Shown piece by piece: positions 10,213 through 19,277 of a DNA stretch of 60,522 nucleotides. This DNA is from Bacillota bacterium (GTDB taxonomy: Bacteria; Bacillota_A; Clostridia; Lachnospirales; Lachnospiraceae). The stretch is from positions 1-60,522 of the forward strand of contig JAEZTQ010000058.1 of NCBI GenBank assembly GCA_023443625.1, in the 5' to 3' direction. The position numbers and the translations under genes are program-made. Within the stretch, counting starts at the first letter, position 1; the number at the start of each line of letters is the position of its first letter. The notes under the pieces are model-generated. The model saw only the letters and a list, made by a program, of their open reading frames with translations, did not search any database and was not told the DNA's origin.

Positions 10213-10252
10213 AAAATAAGACTAAAAAACGTAGGTTTTTCAGCCTTATTTT
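10213..10252 (-). terminator. Terminator of the metallo-hydrolase gene
   Basis: Nearly perfect stem AAAATAAGxCTxAAAAAC paired with GTTTTTxAGxCTTATTTT and an AT-rich run on both sides, 20 bp past the stop of the hydrolase gene. It can act in both directions. Confidence 0.7.
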
Positions 10253-10273
10253 ACAACACATGAAACAGTTTAT

Positions 10274-11005
10274 TTATTCCAAGCTCCACTTCTGTCCATC
10301 CCCCTTGATACTCATAATCTGGGTATATACAAAAGCGGAAGCTTTCTCCTCTTTAAATTGCCTGATAATGTCCGGGTTATCCCAAAAATGCATGGGGAAT
10401 ACATATTTAAGGGTGGCCACCTCCAAGAGGCTTTCCAAACCAAGTGAATACCACTCTTCCTGCCTAGGATCTAAGGGTACAAAGGCTACATCAATCCTCC
10501 TACCTTTCAAAGACTCCATCTCTTGATGAAACATAGTCGTCATATTATTATTGTATTCCTTTGTTTCTTCCTTCCATACCCACAGATTCAAATCTCCTGC
10601 ATGATAAATCCTTTTTCCTTGGTAGTCTATGAGAAAAGCCACGCCGCTATCTGTAGATTTAAGGGTTTGTAAAATGATAGTATCCTTATTATTATCGTTG
10701 AATTCATAAGTCATTCTTGGTTTAACAGATAGGATCTTGTCTGATATTCCTTCCCTAGACCCGTTCTCTTCATGGTATTTTCCTGGTTTGACATCAGAAG
10801 ATAGAATAAATGAAATATCCTTTACTTTATCTCTAAAACTAAATATCTCAGGATTAAAGTGGTCCCCATGATTATGACTTACAAAGATATATAATTTCTT
10901 ATCCCTATCTAACTGTGGTATATCACCTTTATAATAATCGAATAAGAAATAGCAGGTCTCCCATTCTATAAGGAAGCCACTATGATTTATATAGGTTATC
11001 TCCAT
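10274..11005 (-). CDS. UlaG-like metallo-beta-lactamase-fold hydrolase
   Basis: About 243 residues. The metal-binding signature is HNHGDH near residue 50, with the second ligand Asp/His in YHAGDLNLW and a late His in PMHFWD. The NHSGFLI opening is typical of the UlaG-like branch (L-ascorbate-6-P lactonase and many unassigned phosphodiesterases or lactonases). An upstream in-frame ATG at 11017 is possible, but the second ATG at 11005 has GGAG six bases before it and is preferred. A TATAAT box (minus strand, about 50 bp upstream) suggests its own promoter. The neighbouring importers may or may not share its regulation; the substrate is unknown. Confidence 0.85.
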   Translation of the reverse strand: MEITYINHSGFLIEWETCYFLFDYYKGDIPQLDRDKKLYIFVSHNHGDHFNPEIFSFRDKVKDISFILSSDVKPGKYHEENGSREGISDKILSVKPRMTYEFNDNNKDTIILQTLKSTDSGVAFLIDYQGKRIYHAGDLNLWVWKEETKEYNNNMTTMFHQEMESLKGRRIDVAFVPLDPRQEEWYSLGLESLLEVATLKYVFPMHFWDNPDIIRQFKEEKASAFVYTQIMSIKGDGQKWSLE

Positions 11006-11110
11006 AATTATCTCCATTCTGCAGAAGTTATTTGCATCCTATTATAATAGTATTAACCATCCCAAACTATTTATGAAACACACATATACTACATTTCCAT
11101 ATGATGATGT

Positions 11111-11215
11111 ATTTCACACTAACAGTACATGCCTTCCCTTTGAGTTAGTTTGTGCCGAGGATTACGCAGGCACAAACTTCTAAGTGTGAAAATTGCTTTT
11201 TATTTTCACACTAAA
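11111..11215. repeat. Tandem hairpin element flanked by TTTCACACTAA repeats
   Basis: Two perfect 10-bp stems stand side by side: AGTTTGTGCC/GGCACAAACT (11147-11178) and AGTGTGAAAA/TTTTCACACT (11183-11212). The sequence TTTCACACTAA occurs at both ends (from 11112 and at 11204-11214) as a direct repeat. It directly follows the response regulator stop and could end that transcript, although no good T-run is present. Confidence 0.5.
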
Positions 11216-12769
11216 TTACTGTGGATTTTCCTTATCCTGTATGCGATGGTAGGCCCTATAATTACCTGGTGTAAGCTTTGTATACTTTTTGAATTTACGG
11301 TAGAAATATTCTACATTCTGATACCCAATCAATATAGAGATATCAGGAATTTTAATATCGGTGTTAGTTAACATATCCATTGCTTTCTCCATCCTCTTTT
11401 TCTCAATATAGAAATTGAAGTTTGTTCCAATCCGGTTAGATAATAACCTGCCTAAGTATGCATTATTATAGCCAAATAATTCGGCGACCTTTTCCAGCTT
11501 TAATTCCTCATTATAATGAATATCCATATAATTTAAGACCTTATCAATAATACTCACTTCTGAGGATTTCTTGATATCATCACAGAAGCGAGTAAAGGTA
11601 TCCTTTAATAGTCCTACTATTTCAAATAGGGATTTACAATTACAGATTTCCTTAATTAATATATTCTCATTAAAATCGATTAATTCTTTTATATAAGTTT
11701 CATTCAACAATGCCTTTAATTGGAGAATGCAGTTAATCAGTACCTGATATGTCTGTTCAATGGTAAAATTTCTATTCTGCAATACCCCATATAATTTATT
11801 AATCGTTCCATCAATAAGGAGATTATCTTTATTTATGATAGCTTTATATATAGTATCAATACACTCAACAGGATCTAACTTATCAGAATGTAAAATCTCT
11901 TTTTTGCACTCCACCTCCCTACAGAATATAGGTTTGCTTCCTTCATAATAAAAAAACCTTCTCCTTGAAAGACCTTTCAGCTTCTGATACATGATGGGAA
12001 AGCTACTTACTTCATCGAAGGTATCACTGACAATTACAAAGGGGGTTTGATTATGCTCCTCTGCTCCTTTGTTCATATAGTCTAAAATATGATTTGCAAA
12101 ATACTGTATTGACGGTAAACCATTGATTAAAACCATAATAGAATTCTCTATGGCTACAAATTCTGACTTAGAGTCTGGATATAGGTTTCTCCAATAAGCA
12201 GACTTATGATTAATGTCAATATCAGAGAACTGGGAATAATCAATCATGACCAATTGAAAGGGGCTGATATTAAGGGATACTCCATAGCTGTGAAAATTCT
12301 CAAGGTCACACCGAATTGTACCTGTAAGAATATGTTTCAGCAGCATATTCTTAGCATCCGTATGCTTCTGGTTATTATATAGTTCCAATATATTTTCCTG
12401 TTCAATTTTATCCCTAACCCTCTCTAGAGCAGCTATTAACTCTTTCTCATCGACAGGCTTTAATAGATATGCTTCAGCACCATATCGAATGGCATTTTGG
12501 GCATAGGAAAAGTCGGAAAAACCGCTTAAGATTATTATTTTTCCGTTAAAACCCTTCTCTCTTATTGTTTCTGCTACTTCAACACCAGTTAACTCAGGAA
12601 TTTTAATATCTAATATTACCAAGTCAGGATTATTATCCATAATTTTAGAAACGGCTTCGTTACCGTCAGAAGCTTCATCACATAAGTCAAATCCCATTGC
12701 AGACCAGTCTATTAAAGTCTTTAAACCTTCTCTTACAATAGGTTCATCATCAACTATCATGAATTTCAT
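11216..12769 (-). CDS. YesN/AraC-type response regulator, long form
   Basis: 517 residues. Receiver domain at the N terminus (IVDDEP, phospho-acceptor D54 in LVILDIKIPE, Lys in YLLKPVDE). A roughly 270-residue middle region, as in B. subtilis YesN-like proteins, has unknown role. AraC-type DNA-binding domain at about 415-510 (LEKVAELFGYNNAYLGRLL and DISILIGYQNVEYFYRKFK). It starts 2 bp after the kinase stop, so the pair is coupled. It is expected to control the importer at 14.7-18.5 kb. Confidence 0.93.
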   Translation of the reverse strand: MKFMIVDDEPIVREGLKTLIDWSAMGFDLCDEASDGNEAVSKIMDNNPDLVILDIKIPELTGVEVAETIREKGFNGKIIILSGFSDFSYAQNAIRYGAEAYLLKPVDEKELIAALERVRDKIEQENILELYNNQKHTDAKNMLLKHILTGTIRCDLENFHSYGVSLNISPFQLVMIDYSQFSDIDINHKSAYWRNLYPDSKSEFVAIENSIMVLINGLPSIQYFANHILDYMNKGAEEHNQTPFVIVSDTFDEVSSFPIMYQKLKGLSRRRFFYYEGSKPIFCREVECKKEILHSDKLDPVECIDTIYKAIINKDNLLIDGTINKLYGVLQNRNFTIEQTYQVLINCILQLKALLNETYIKELIDFNENILIKEICNCKSLFEIVGLLKDTFTRFCDDIKKSSEVSIIDKVLNYMDIHYNEELKLEKVAELFGYNNAYLGRLLSNRIGTNFNFYIEKKRMEKAMDMLTNTDIKIPDISILIGYQNVEYFYRKFKKYTKLTPGNYRAYHRIQDKENPQ

Positions 12770-12771
12770 GG

Positions 12772-14586
12772 TTAAATCCCCCCATTTCTTACAAATGCAT
12801 AATCATCCACCTTAAGTGGGAGACGAAGTGTTATAACCGTAAATTGTTTCTCAACGCTCTCAATACTCATTCCATATTTCACTCCATAGAAAAGCTTAAT
12901 GCGTTGCTGTACATTATGCATTCCAATGTGGCTTTTTGATTTACTATTTACGTCATTTATACTGATGAGCAGCTGATTTAATCTGCTCTCACTCATACCC
13001 AATCCATTATCAGCAACTGAGATCATTAAGTATTCCTCTTGATTTGATATATTTATCGTTACTGTGCCTCCACTTTTCTTACCCTCCAGGCCATGAACGA
13101 AGGCATTTTCAACAATGGGCTGAATTAATAGGGGTAAAATCATATACTCCGAAATATCAATCTGGCCCAGGATATTTATCTTATAATTAATCCGGTCGCC
13201 AAAGCGAAAGTGTTGAATTCCCATATAAATATCTATATACTCAAGCTCTGAGGACAATGTAACAAGAGAGCTATCCGCTTCAATATTATGGCGCATATAT
13301 TTGCCAAGCTGCTTTACTATATCTGCTGCTTCATAATCCTTCTTAATGGATAACTGCATTCTTATAGTTTCCAATGTATTATACAGAAAATGAGGATTAA
13401 TTTGATTAGCAAGGAGATTAAATTCCATCTGCTGCTGGTAATTGAGTAGCTTCTGTCTCAGAAGCTTTTCCTCAAATATCCTGGAATTAAGCATATGAAT
13501 ACTATGTATTGTCTTTTGCATATCCTTAAATAATTCACCTAATTCATCCTGACTTTTAAAACTCTCAACAATCTCTAGATTACCATTTGCTATTTTATGC
13601 ATTTCTCTACGTAATATAAGTATACGCCTGTTAAACGCCATAGAATAACCGATAATCATTAGAAGGGGAATCATCAGATTAATGAGGATTAATCGTAAGT
13701 TGATCTTATTCGATTCCTTGATATGACTATAGGTAAGGGGATCAAAGGTGGTTATTTGAAATTTCGTCTTGCTCTTTGGAGCATTTAAGGTGCTTGAATA
13801 GGTGAGGGCGTCTTGATTCATGTATTTTGATTGAAAGGGTTCATTTTCTTTCGCTTCCCTAACAATTTGAAACAACTCAGATAAGGGCAATCCAATCTCA
13901 TTGTGATTTCCCGAATAAAATGATATTTCGTTATCAATACATAAAATCGAATTAATATCTTCACTATCAATAATAAATCTCAAATAATTAGTACTAATAT
14001 TTACCACAATTATAGCATAATCTTCCGTTTTTGTTAATGGAAGTTTACGAACTAAGCGCAAAGAACTTGCTGTATCAATGGTATTGTCATAGATCCACAT
14101 AAGTTTACCAGCACTGTCCTTTATTCTCTGAAACCATTCCTTCTCCTCTATCCCCTCATCCACTTTTATGAAAGGTCCACTGGTAATCAGAGTATCATTG
14201 GTCACAAATATTTTAATGCTAGAAATCTCCGTATAGTTATTAGTTATGGAAGTGATTGTCTTATACTTTCTATAAGCTTTATAGACTTCCTCTTCTGTGG
14301 CATATGTTTTCTTAAGTAGGTTAGTAAGGCTACTGTCATAAAGAATGGTATCGGATATATTAGTGGCTGAATAGAGAATATTAAAAAGAATATTGCGAAC
14401 TCTTTTATTTTCTGCTTTGACCTGATTCTCATGCTGATCCATGATATTATTATACGAGGTATAGGTCATATAACTACTAAGTAAGGTCAGGGGTACAATT
14501 CCGATAACAATGTATAACAGAAGTAATTTATACATTATTCTGAGTCCTGATATTCGTCCTTTAACTTTAGCCAATAATTTCATCAC
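12772..14586 (-). CDS. YesM-type sensor histidine kinase
   Basis: 604 residues. Membrane segments at about 19-42 and 297-318 enclose a roughly 250-residue extracellular region of probable dCACHE type. HAMP follows, then the phospho-acceptor block QINPHFLYNTLE (H399) and an ATPase domain with LLIQPIVENAFVHG, DNGLGMSES and GMHNVQQR. The layout equals the kinase at 4.6 kb but the sensor regions differ, so a different ligand is likely. It follows the binding-protein gene after a 149-bp gap with a strong hairpin. Confidence 0.93.
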   Translation of the reverse strand: MMKLLAKVKGRISGLRIMYKLLLLYIVIGIVPLTLLSSYMTYTSYNNIMDQHENQVKAENKRVRNILFNILYSATNISDTILYDSSLTNLLKKTYATEEEVYKAYRKYKTITSITNNYTEISSIKIFVTNDTLITSGPFIKVDEGIEEKEWFQRIKDSAGKLMWIYDNTIDTASSLRLVRKLPLTKTEDYAIIVVNISTNYLRFIIDSEDINSILCIDNEISFYSGNHNEIGLPLSELFQIVREAKENEPFQSKYMNQDALTYSSTLNAPKSKTKFQITTFDPLTYSHIKESNKINLRLILINLMIPLLMIIGYSMAFNRRILILRREMHKIANGNLEIVESFKSQDELGELFKDMQKTIHSIHMLNSRIFEEKLLRQKLLNYQQQMEFNLLANQINPHFLYNTLETIRMQLSIKKDYEAADIVKQLGKYMRHNIEADSSLVTLSSELEYIDIYMGIQHFRFGDRINYKINILGQIDISEYMILPLLIQPIVENAFVHGLEGKKSGGTVTINISNQEEYLMISVADNGLGMSESRLNQLLISINDVNSKSKSHIGMHNVQQRIKLFYGVKYGMSIESVEKQFTVITLRLPLKVDDYAFVRNGGI

Positions 14587-14693
14587 TCATCGCTCCATTC
14601 CTGGGTATCTTTTGTATATAGAGATTAGTTTATTAACAAAATTATATACTGCTTTCTGAATAAATGCAATGCCAGTAGGCTTTCAGCTTAATA

Positions 14694-14722
14694 AGGGTTG
14701 CCACTATAAGAATGGCAACCCT
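14694..14722 (-). other. Intercistronic hairpin after binding-protein gene
   Basis: Perfect 9-bp stem AGGGTTGCC/GGCAACCCT with an 11-nt loop, 13 bp past the binding-protein stop. It occupies the same position as the hairpin in importer 1. Without a following T-run on the minus strand it more likely protects the upstream mRNA than terminates it. Confidence 0.6.
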
Positions 14723-14735
14723 CTCACTCATTACT

Positions 14736-16532
14736 TTATTGATTACTTTCAGCTGCAATAGCTTCTGCACGAGCCTTACGAAGGCCTTCTAGCTTTTCAA
14801 GATCTGCCGCAAGAACATCAGCATAACCTAAGCCCTCCAACTGATCTTTCATGTCAGCCCATAATGAATTGAACTCATCATCACTCTCAGCAAAAATCAT
14901 AACCCAAGATACATTGGTAATTAAATCACCACACTGAGATCTCTTTGTAGCTAATTCTGTATCCTCTGCAGGTGCAAAGTAAGCACTACCTGGTGCAACC
15001 TGAACTAAGTTATTGTTAAGTAAGTATTCAGCGGCATTTTTCGCTCCAAAGGTCTCTTCATATTTATCATCTAATACGGTCTTTGTAGCTTCTAATACAG
15101 ATGTCCAGTCTGCAATTGCAAACTTTTCTCCTGTTGCAGGATCTATAGAGGTAGTTGCAAGGAAATTAAAGCCGATTTCTGGTCTTCCATCCTCATAAGT
15201 ACCGCCGCCATATTCCTCAGGCATCATTGTAGCTCCATCGTCCATACATTTATAACCAAATTCAGTAAGCTCAGGTCTACCATCTACAATATCCCAATTC
15301 AAACCTTTAATACCTGCTGAACCCGGGGTATAATAGATATACTCACTGGATGCTAACCAATCTACAAATTCAAATACACGCTCAGGATATTTTGTCCTGC
15401 TGCCAATTCCAATGGATAATTGAGTATTTCCATATCTGTTATATCCATCATTTACAAGCTCCTGATCTTCCACAGGGATGAATGCCATACCCTTTCCTGC
15501 ATTTTTATTCTCTAAGGTATTAAAGGAAGCTGCTAGCCAAGGCCAGAATGAAAATAATGTCTGTCCTTCCTTCATCTTATTATATGTAGTATCCCAATCT
15601 TGAGAACTTGAGTCAGGATCCACTAAGCCCATCTGATTAGCCTCATATAGCATTTTTAAGGAATTGTAATATACACCATTATCTGCTGCAATCTCAGAAT
15701 AGGAGGTAGCATCTGGACTTGGGAATACAAAGCCAGCCTTTCCTTCGTCATATCCATAAAGGAATGCATATTTAGATGCTAATGCCATATAATCTCCATC
15801 CCAATCATCAAACAAGGAGAATGCATATACTTTCTTTCCATCCTCAGTTGTAGGATGAGCATCCTGCATCTGTTTTAACACATTTAGCATATCTGTTGTT
15901 GTCTTCATCTCTGGATTTCCCAGCTCATTATAATAATCCAGTCTCATGAAGGTTCCTACATAAGGAGCTTGGTTTTCAAATACCGGATCTGTAGCTTTAC
16001 AGGTGGCACCACCAGATAAAGCATATATCCTGTCTGAACCTATGAATTCCTTAGTAGCCTGAATTGATTGATCAAACTCCTTAAGGTATGTACTATTGGC
16101 ATAATAATCAGTTATATCCAGGATAATTTCTGATTCAACACAGTCCTTCATTTTAGCTCTGTCAATGATAACAATATCACCCAAATTACCTTCTGCTGAA
16201 CGAGTCTGGTATAATGTATCACCACCGCCTGCAACGTTAGGTGCTATAATATTAAGCTCAATATTGAATTTGTCTTTAATTATCTTTGCAAACCAGCCAC
16301 TCTGAATTCCCTGATAATTAGTTTGTGTAGAGAATACATCAAGTGTAATGGTCTTTGAACGGTCAATCTCAGCCGTCTCACCTTGTCCATCTTTATCGGT
16401 CTGTACGGTATCTGTCTTCTTCCCATCCCCTGTTGTTTCCTTGTCTTTGTTGCCTTTTGAGCATGCTGTCATCGTAAACAACATAAGCAATATCAATGCT
16501 AGACTTAAAAGTTTCCTCATATTACTTTTCAT
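14736..16532 (-). CDS. Extracellular sugar-binding lipoprotein (importer 2)
   Basis: 598 residues. Signal peptide with lipobox TMTAC at about residue 24, then a Lys/Asp-rich linker and a large LipO-like solute-binding fold. The first ATG is kept because GGGAGG lies seven bases before it. Gene order (two permeases, binding protein, kinase, regulator) is identical to importer 1, so the clusters are probably divergent copies of one module. No glycosidase is attached, and the substrate is unknown. Confidence 0.92.
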   Translation of the reverse strand: MKSNMRKLLSLALILLMLFTMTACSKGNKDKETTGDGKKTDTVQTDKDGQGETAEIDRSKTITLDVFSTQTNYQGIQSGWFAKIIKDKFNIELNIIAPNVAGGGDTLYQTRSAEGNLGDIVIIDRAKMKDCVESEIILDITDYYANSTYLKEFDQSIQATKEFIGSDRIYALSGGATCKATDPVFENQAPYVGTFMRLDYYNELGNPEMKTTTDMLNVLKQMQDAHPTTEDGKKVYAFSLFDDWDGDYMALASKYAFLYGYDEGKAGFVFPSPDATSYSEIAADNGVYYNSLKMLYEANQMGLVDPDSSSQDWDTTYNKMKEGQTLFSFWPWLAASFNTLENKNAGKGMAFIPVEDQELVNDGYNRYGNTQLSIGIGSRTKYPERVFEFVDWLASSEYIYYTPGSAGIKGLNWDIVDGRPELTEFGYKCMDDGATMMPEEYGGGTYEDGRPEIGFNFLATTSIDPATGEKFAIADWTSVLEATKTVLDDKYEETFGAKNAAEYLLNNNLVQVAPGSAYFAPAEDTELATKRSQCGDLITNVSWVMIFAESDDEFNSLWADMKDQLEGLGYADVLAADLEKLEGLRKARAEAIAAESNQ

Positions 16533-16581
16533 AAAATAACCTCCCTATATTTTTATTAATAAACTTGTGAATACACAAGGT

Positions 16582-17499
16582 CTATCCTTTCACCGATCCA
16601 ATCATTATCCCCTTAACAAAAAACTTCTGAAATACGGGATATACAAGCATAATCGGCAAAACTACAATTACTGATACTGTCATTCGCACCGACATAGCTG
16701 TCTGTTTCGTAGCAGCAGATCCAATAATGCTGCTCATGGAGCTGGCATTGCTTTGTATTAAATTAGCTAAGGAGCTGGCCTGATTAATGTATTTATATAG
16801 AATATATTGCAAGGTATATAACTTATCATCTGTAACCAGTAGTAAGGTGTCCTGGAAGGAATTCCAATTACCCACCGCTGAAAATATGGCAACTGTTGCA
16901 AGTATGGGCTTACATAGAGGCACTATCACTTTTCTAAAAACTGTTATGATGCCCGCTCCATCAATTTCTGCAGCTTCCTGCAAAGACCTAGGTGTTGACT
17001 CAACATAAGTTTTCACGAGAATGATGTTAAAGGGAGACACCATACCCGGAATAATATAAGCCAAGAAATTATTGGTTAAATTAAGATTATTCATTGTTAT
17101 ATACCAAGGAATAAGACCTGCACTAAAATACATGGTGATAATGACTAATCTGTAAAGGAACTTCCTGCCTACCATCTTCTCCTGTGTAAACATAAAACCC
17201 AAGAAGCCAGATGCTAATACAGACAGAAAGGTGCCTAAGACCGTTCTCGCAATAGAAACCATTGCTGCATTACCTAATCCGGGTATTTTAAATACTTCCT
17301 TATAATTTTCCAAATGTAACTGCTTTGGCCAAAATATAATATCCCCATTGGTACTTAGGTTGTTAGCGCTAATTGTATTGATTATCAAATAATAAAATGG
17401 ATAAATACACAAAAATGTTATTATAGCAAAGAATATGTATAAAAATATATCTAATATTGAAGTTGTCCTATGGTTATGGTTTCGTACCAATTGTTTCAT
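16582..17499 (-). CDS. Sugar ABC permease, LplC/YtcP type (importer 2)
   Basis: About 305 residues with six membrane segments and EAA loop EAAEIDGAGIITVFRKVIVP. The KFFVKGIMIGSVKG end is typical of LplC-like permeases. An in-frame ATG exists at 17511, but the ATG at 17499 has GGAG six bases upstream (the GGAG overlaps the earlier ATG), so the later start is preferred. It lies 49 bp before the binding-protein gene. No ATPase gene is linked. Confidence 0.92.
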   Translation of the reverse strand: MKQLVRNHNHRTTSILDIFLYIFFAIITFLCIYPFYYLIINTISANNLSTNGDIIFWPKQLHLENYKEVFKIPGLGNAAMVSIARTVLGTFLSVLASGFLGFMFTQEKMVGRKFLYRLVIITMYFSAGLIPWYITMNNLNLTNNFLAYIIPGMVSPFNIILVKTYVESTPRSLQEAAEIDGAGIITVFRKVIVPLCKPILATVAIFSAVGNWNSFQDTLLLVTDDKLYTLQYILYKYINQASSLANLIQSNASSMSSIIGSAATKQTAMSVRMTVSVIVVLPIMLVYPVFQKFFVKGIMIGSVKG

Positions 17500-17589
17500 A
17501 TCTTTCTCCATTCCTTGGCAAGTTTACTGAGTTTGCTTTGTAAGACAATTTGCAGAAAGTGTGCAATTTCCTTCGCATACTTTAAACGT

Positions 17590-18531
17590 CTATATAATAG
17601 TTTCACCACGAAAAGCTTTAGACATGGAGTTTACTACGAATAGCAAAGTAACACTGACAAGACTTTTCATAATGCTGATTGCTGTAGCTAAGGAATAACT
17701 GCCAGATCCCATTCCCAAATTATATACATACAAGTCCAATACCTGTATCGTGTTCTTATTAAAGGCATTTTGAAAAACATAATATTGCTCCATACCGCTA
17801 TTTAAGAAGTTCGCTATACTTAATAACAGTAGAACAAAATAGGTAGGTAAAAGGCAGGGTACGGTAATGTTCCAGATCAGACGCATTCTACCAGCCCCAT
17901 CCACCTTGGCAGCTTCATACAACTCCTGATCAATACCGGCTATGGCAGCAAGATATAAAATTGCATTCCAGCCAAGTCCCTTCCAGGTACCCCATAGCCA
18001 CATAGTAACCCAGGTATGAGAACCATCTTGAAGAAATAATATAGGTTTTTCAATAATTCCCAAGGATTTCAGAAGGTTATTTGCCATCCCCGAACTTGAG
18101 AATAAAGAAAATGCCAGTGAATATACCAAAATCCAGCTAATAAAATTCGGTAAAGTGGTTAGGGTCTGGACCACCTTTTTAAACCATTTGCACTTAAGCT
18201 CTGATAAAAAAATTGCAAATGCCATGGGAAGCCAGGAAAATAATATGCCCAAGCCACTCATTGCAAATGTGTTTTTCATAACATCAAAGATAATTTTTCT
18301 TTTTGTTTCATTTTCAAATAGATTAATAAACCATTTAAAGGAAACGAATTCACAGTTTTTTAAAGGTCTCGGCGGTCTATAATCAAAAAAAGCATATATC
18401 CACCCATACAGTGGATAATAACTAAATATCAACGGAATTAATATAAATGGTAAAACCAGCAAAGTAAGTTTTAAACCATATCGATTCTTTTTATTACAAA
18501 AATAACCGTAAATGTTTCGTGCAAAACTCAT
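17590..18531 (-). CDS. Sugar ABC permease, LplB/YteP type (importer 2)
   Basis: 313 residues, six membrane segments and the EAA motif (YEAAKVDGAGRMRLIWNITVP). It is the first gene of the operon. A TATAAT box with a poor -35 lies about 60-70 bp upstream on the minus strand, as expected for a promoter needing an activator such as the YesN-like protein encoded four genes downstream. Confidence 0.92.
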   Translation of the reverse strand: MSFARNIYGYFCNKKNRYGLKLTLLVLPFILIPLIFSYYPLYGWIYAFFDYRPPRPLKNCEFVSFKWFINLFENETKRKIIFDVMKNTFAMSGLGILFSWLPMAFAIFLSELKCKWFKKVVQTLTTLPNFISWILVYSLAFSLFSSSGMANNLLKSLGIIEKPILFLQDGSHTWVTMWLWGTWKGLGWNAILYLAAIAGIDQELYEAAKVDGAGRMRLIWNITVPCLLPTYFVLLLLSIANFLNSGMEQYYVFQNAFNKNTIQVLDLYVYNLGMGSGSYSLATAISIMKSLVSVTLLFVVNSMSKAFRGETII

Positions 18532-18703
18532 TCTGTAGCCTCCTGTGTCCCATAATGTATTTTAATTCTATATTAGTTCTTGCTATATGGCATTGACATA
18601 ATTATATGTTTTTCTTGCACTATTTTGACTATTATTTATATTTTTGTTAGTTTTTTTTCATATAAGACCAGATTTTTTACAGGGAACTTGTGAGATAATA
18701 AAC

Positions 18704-18775
18704 AAAAACCCTCCTTGTAAAAGGATAAAATCTGTATTTGTATTAACAGATTTTACTTTTACAAGGAGGGTTTTT
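18704..18775 (-). terminator. Long terminator of the BFD-like gene (copy A)
   Basis: Perfect 20-bp arms beginning AAAAACCCTCCTTG and ending CAAGGAGGGTTTTT, with an inner stem around AAATCTGT. GGGTTTTTGTTT follows on the minus strand. It begins 6 bp past the stop of the BFD-like gene. A near copy lies at 19158-19246. Confidence 0.9.
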
Positions 18776-18781
18776 CCTACT

Positions 18782-19003
18782 CTATTCCTCTGCTGCCCCT
18801 TTATATTTTTCTAACAGTTCCAGAATTTTGGGTGTACATCTTCTTCCACCACAGGGGCCAGAACCAGCCGTGGTTACCTTTTGCACTTTCTCAAGGGTAT
18901 CAGCATTATTCTCAATTGCTTTTTTCATAGTTGCCCTACTAATCCCTTTGCAAATACATACCTTCGTATGTTTATCAATAATTTCTTGATTTATATCACT
19001 CAT
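18782..19003 (-). CDS. BFD-like [2Fe-2S]-binding protein
   Basis: 73 residues. Four cysteines in the BFD pattern: C16-x-C18 in VCICKG and C51-x4-C56 in GPCGGRRC, the ligand set of the bacterioferritin-associated ferredoxin fold. As a stand-alone small protein in anaerobes it may carry electrons or iron-sulfur clusters; the partner is not evident here. Start ATG follows GAGGAG. It is monocistronic, with a long terminator directly behind it. The neighbouring exporter gene cluster ends with a near copy of this gene's last codons and terminator. Confidence 0.88.
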   Translation of the reverse strand: MSDINQEIIDKHTKVCICKGISRATMKKAIENNADTLEKVQKVTTAGSGPCGGRRCTPKILELLEKYKGAAEE

Positions 19004-19157
19004 GATTAATACTCCTCTATTCTTAATTATACCTTATGATATTATTTTTAACTCTTTCAATAATATTATAATCTCTTATGCAAGATAGAGAGCAGAATAT
19101 GCCTTTTTACCTTATCCCCACCCAAGCAGATGAACAAATTTCTTAGCTATATAATAT

Positions 19158-19246
19158 AAACCCTCCTTGTAAAGGTAGAATCTGTTAATACAATTACAGA
19201 TTTTATCCTTTCTCAAGGAGGGTTATTCCTACTCTATTCCTCTGCT
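19158..19246 (-). repeat. Partial duplicate of the BFD gene end plus terminator (copy B)
   Basis: This block repeats copy A with about 85 percent identity by eye: the CCTCCTTG/CAAGGAGG arms, the inner AATCTGT stem and, upstream on the minus strand, the same GCAGAGGAATAGAGTAGG that forms the last three codons and stop of the BFD-like gene. No rest of a BFD gene precedes it; the FtsX-type gene ends 30 bp away. It probably serves as terminator for the exporter operon. Confidence 0.8.
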
Positions 19247-19277
19247 TTACGCAGAAAAACAGAGGCATATTATTACA

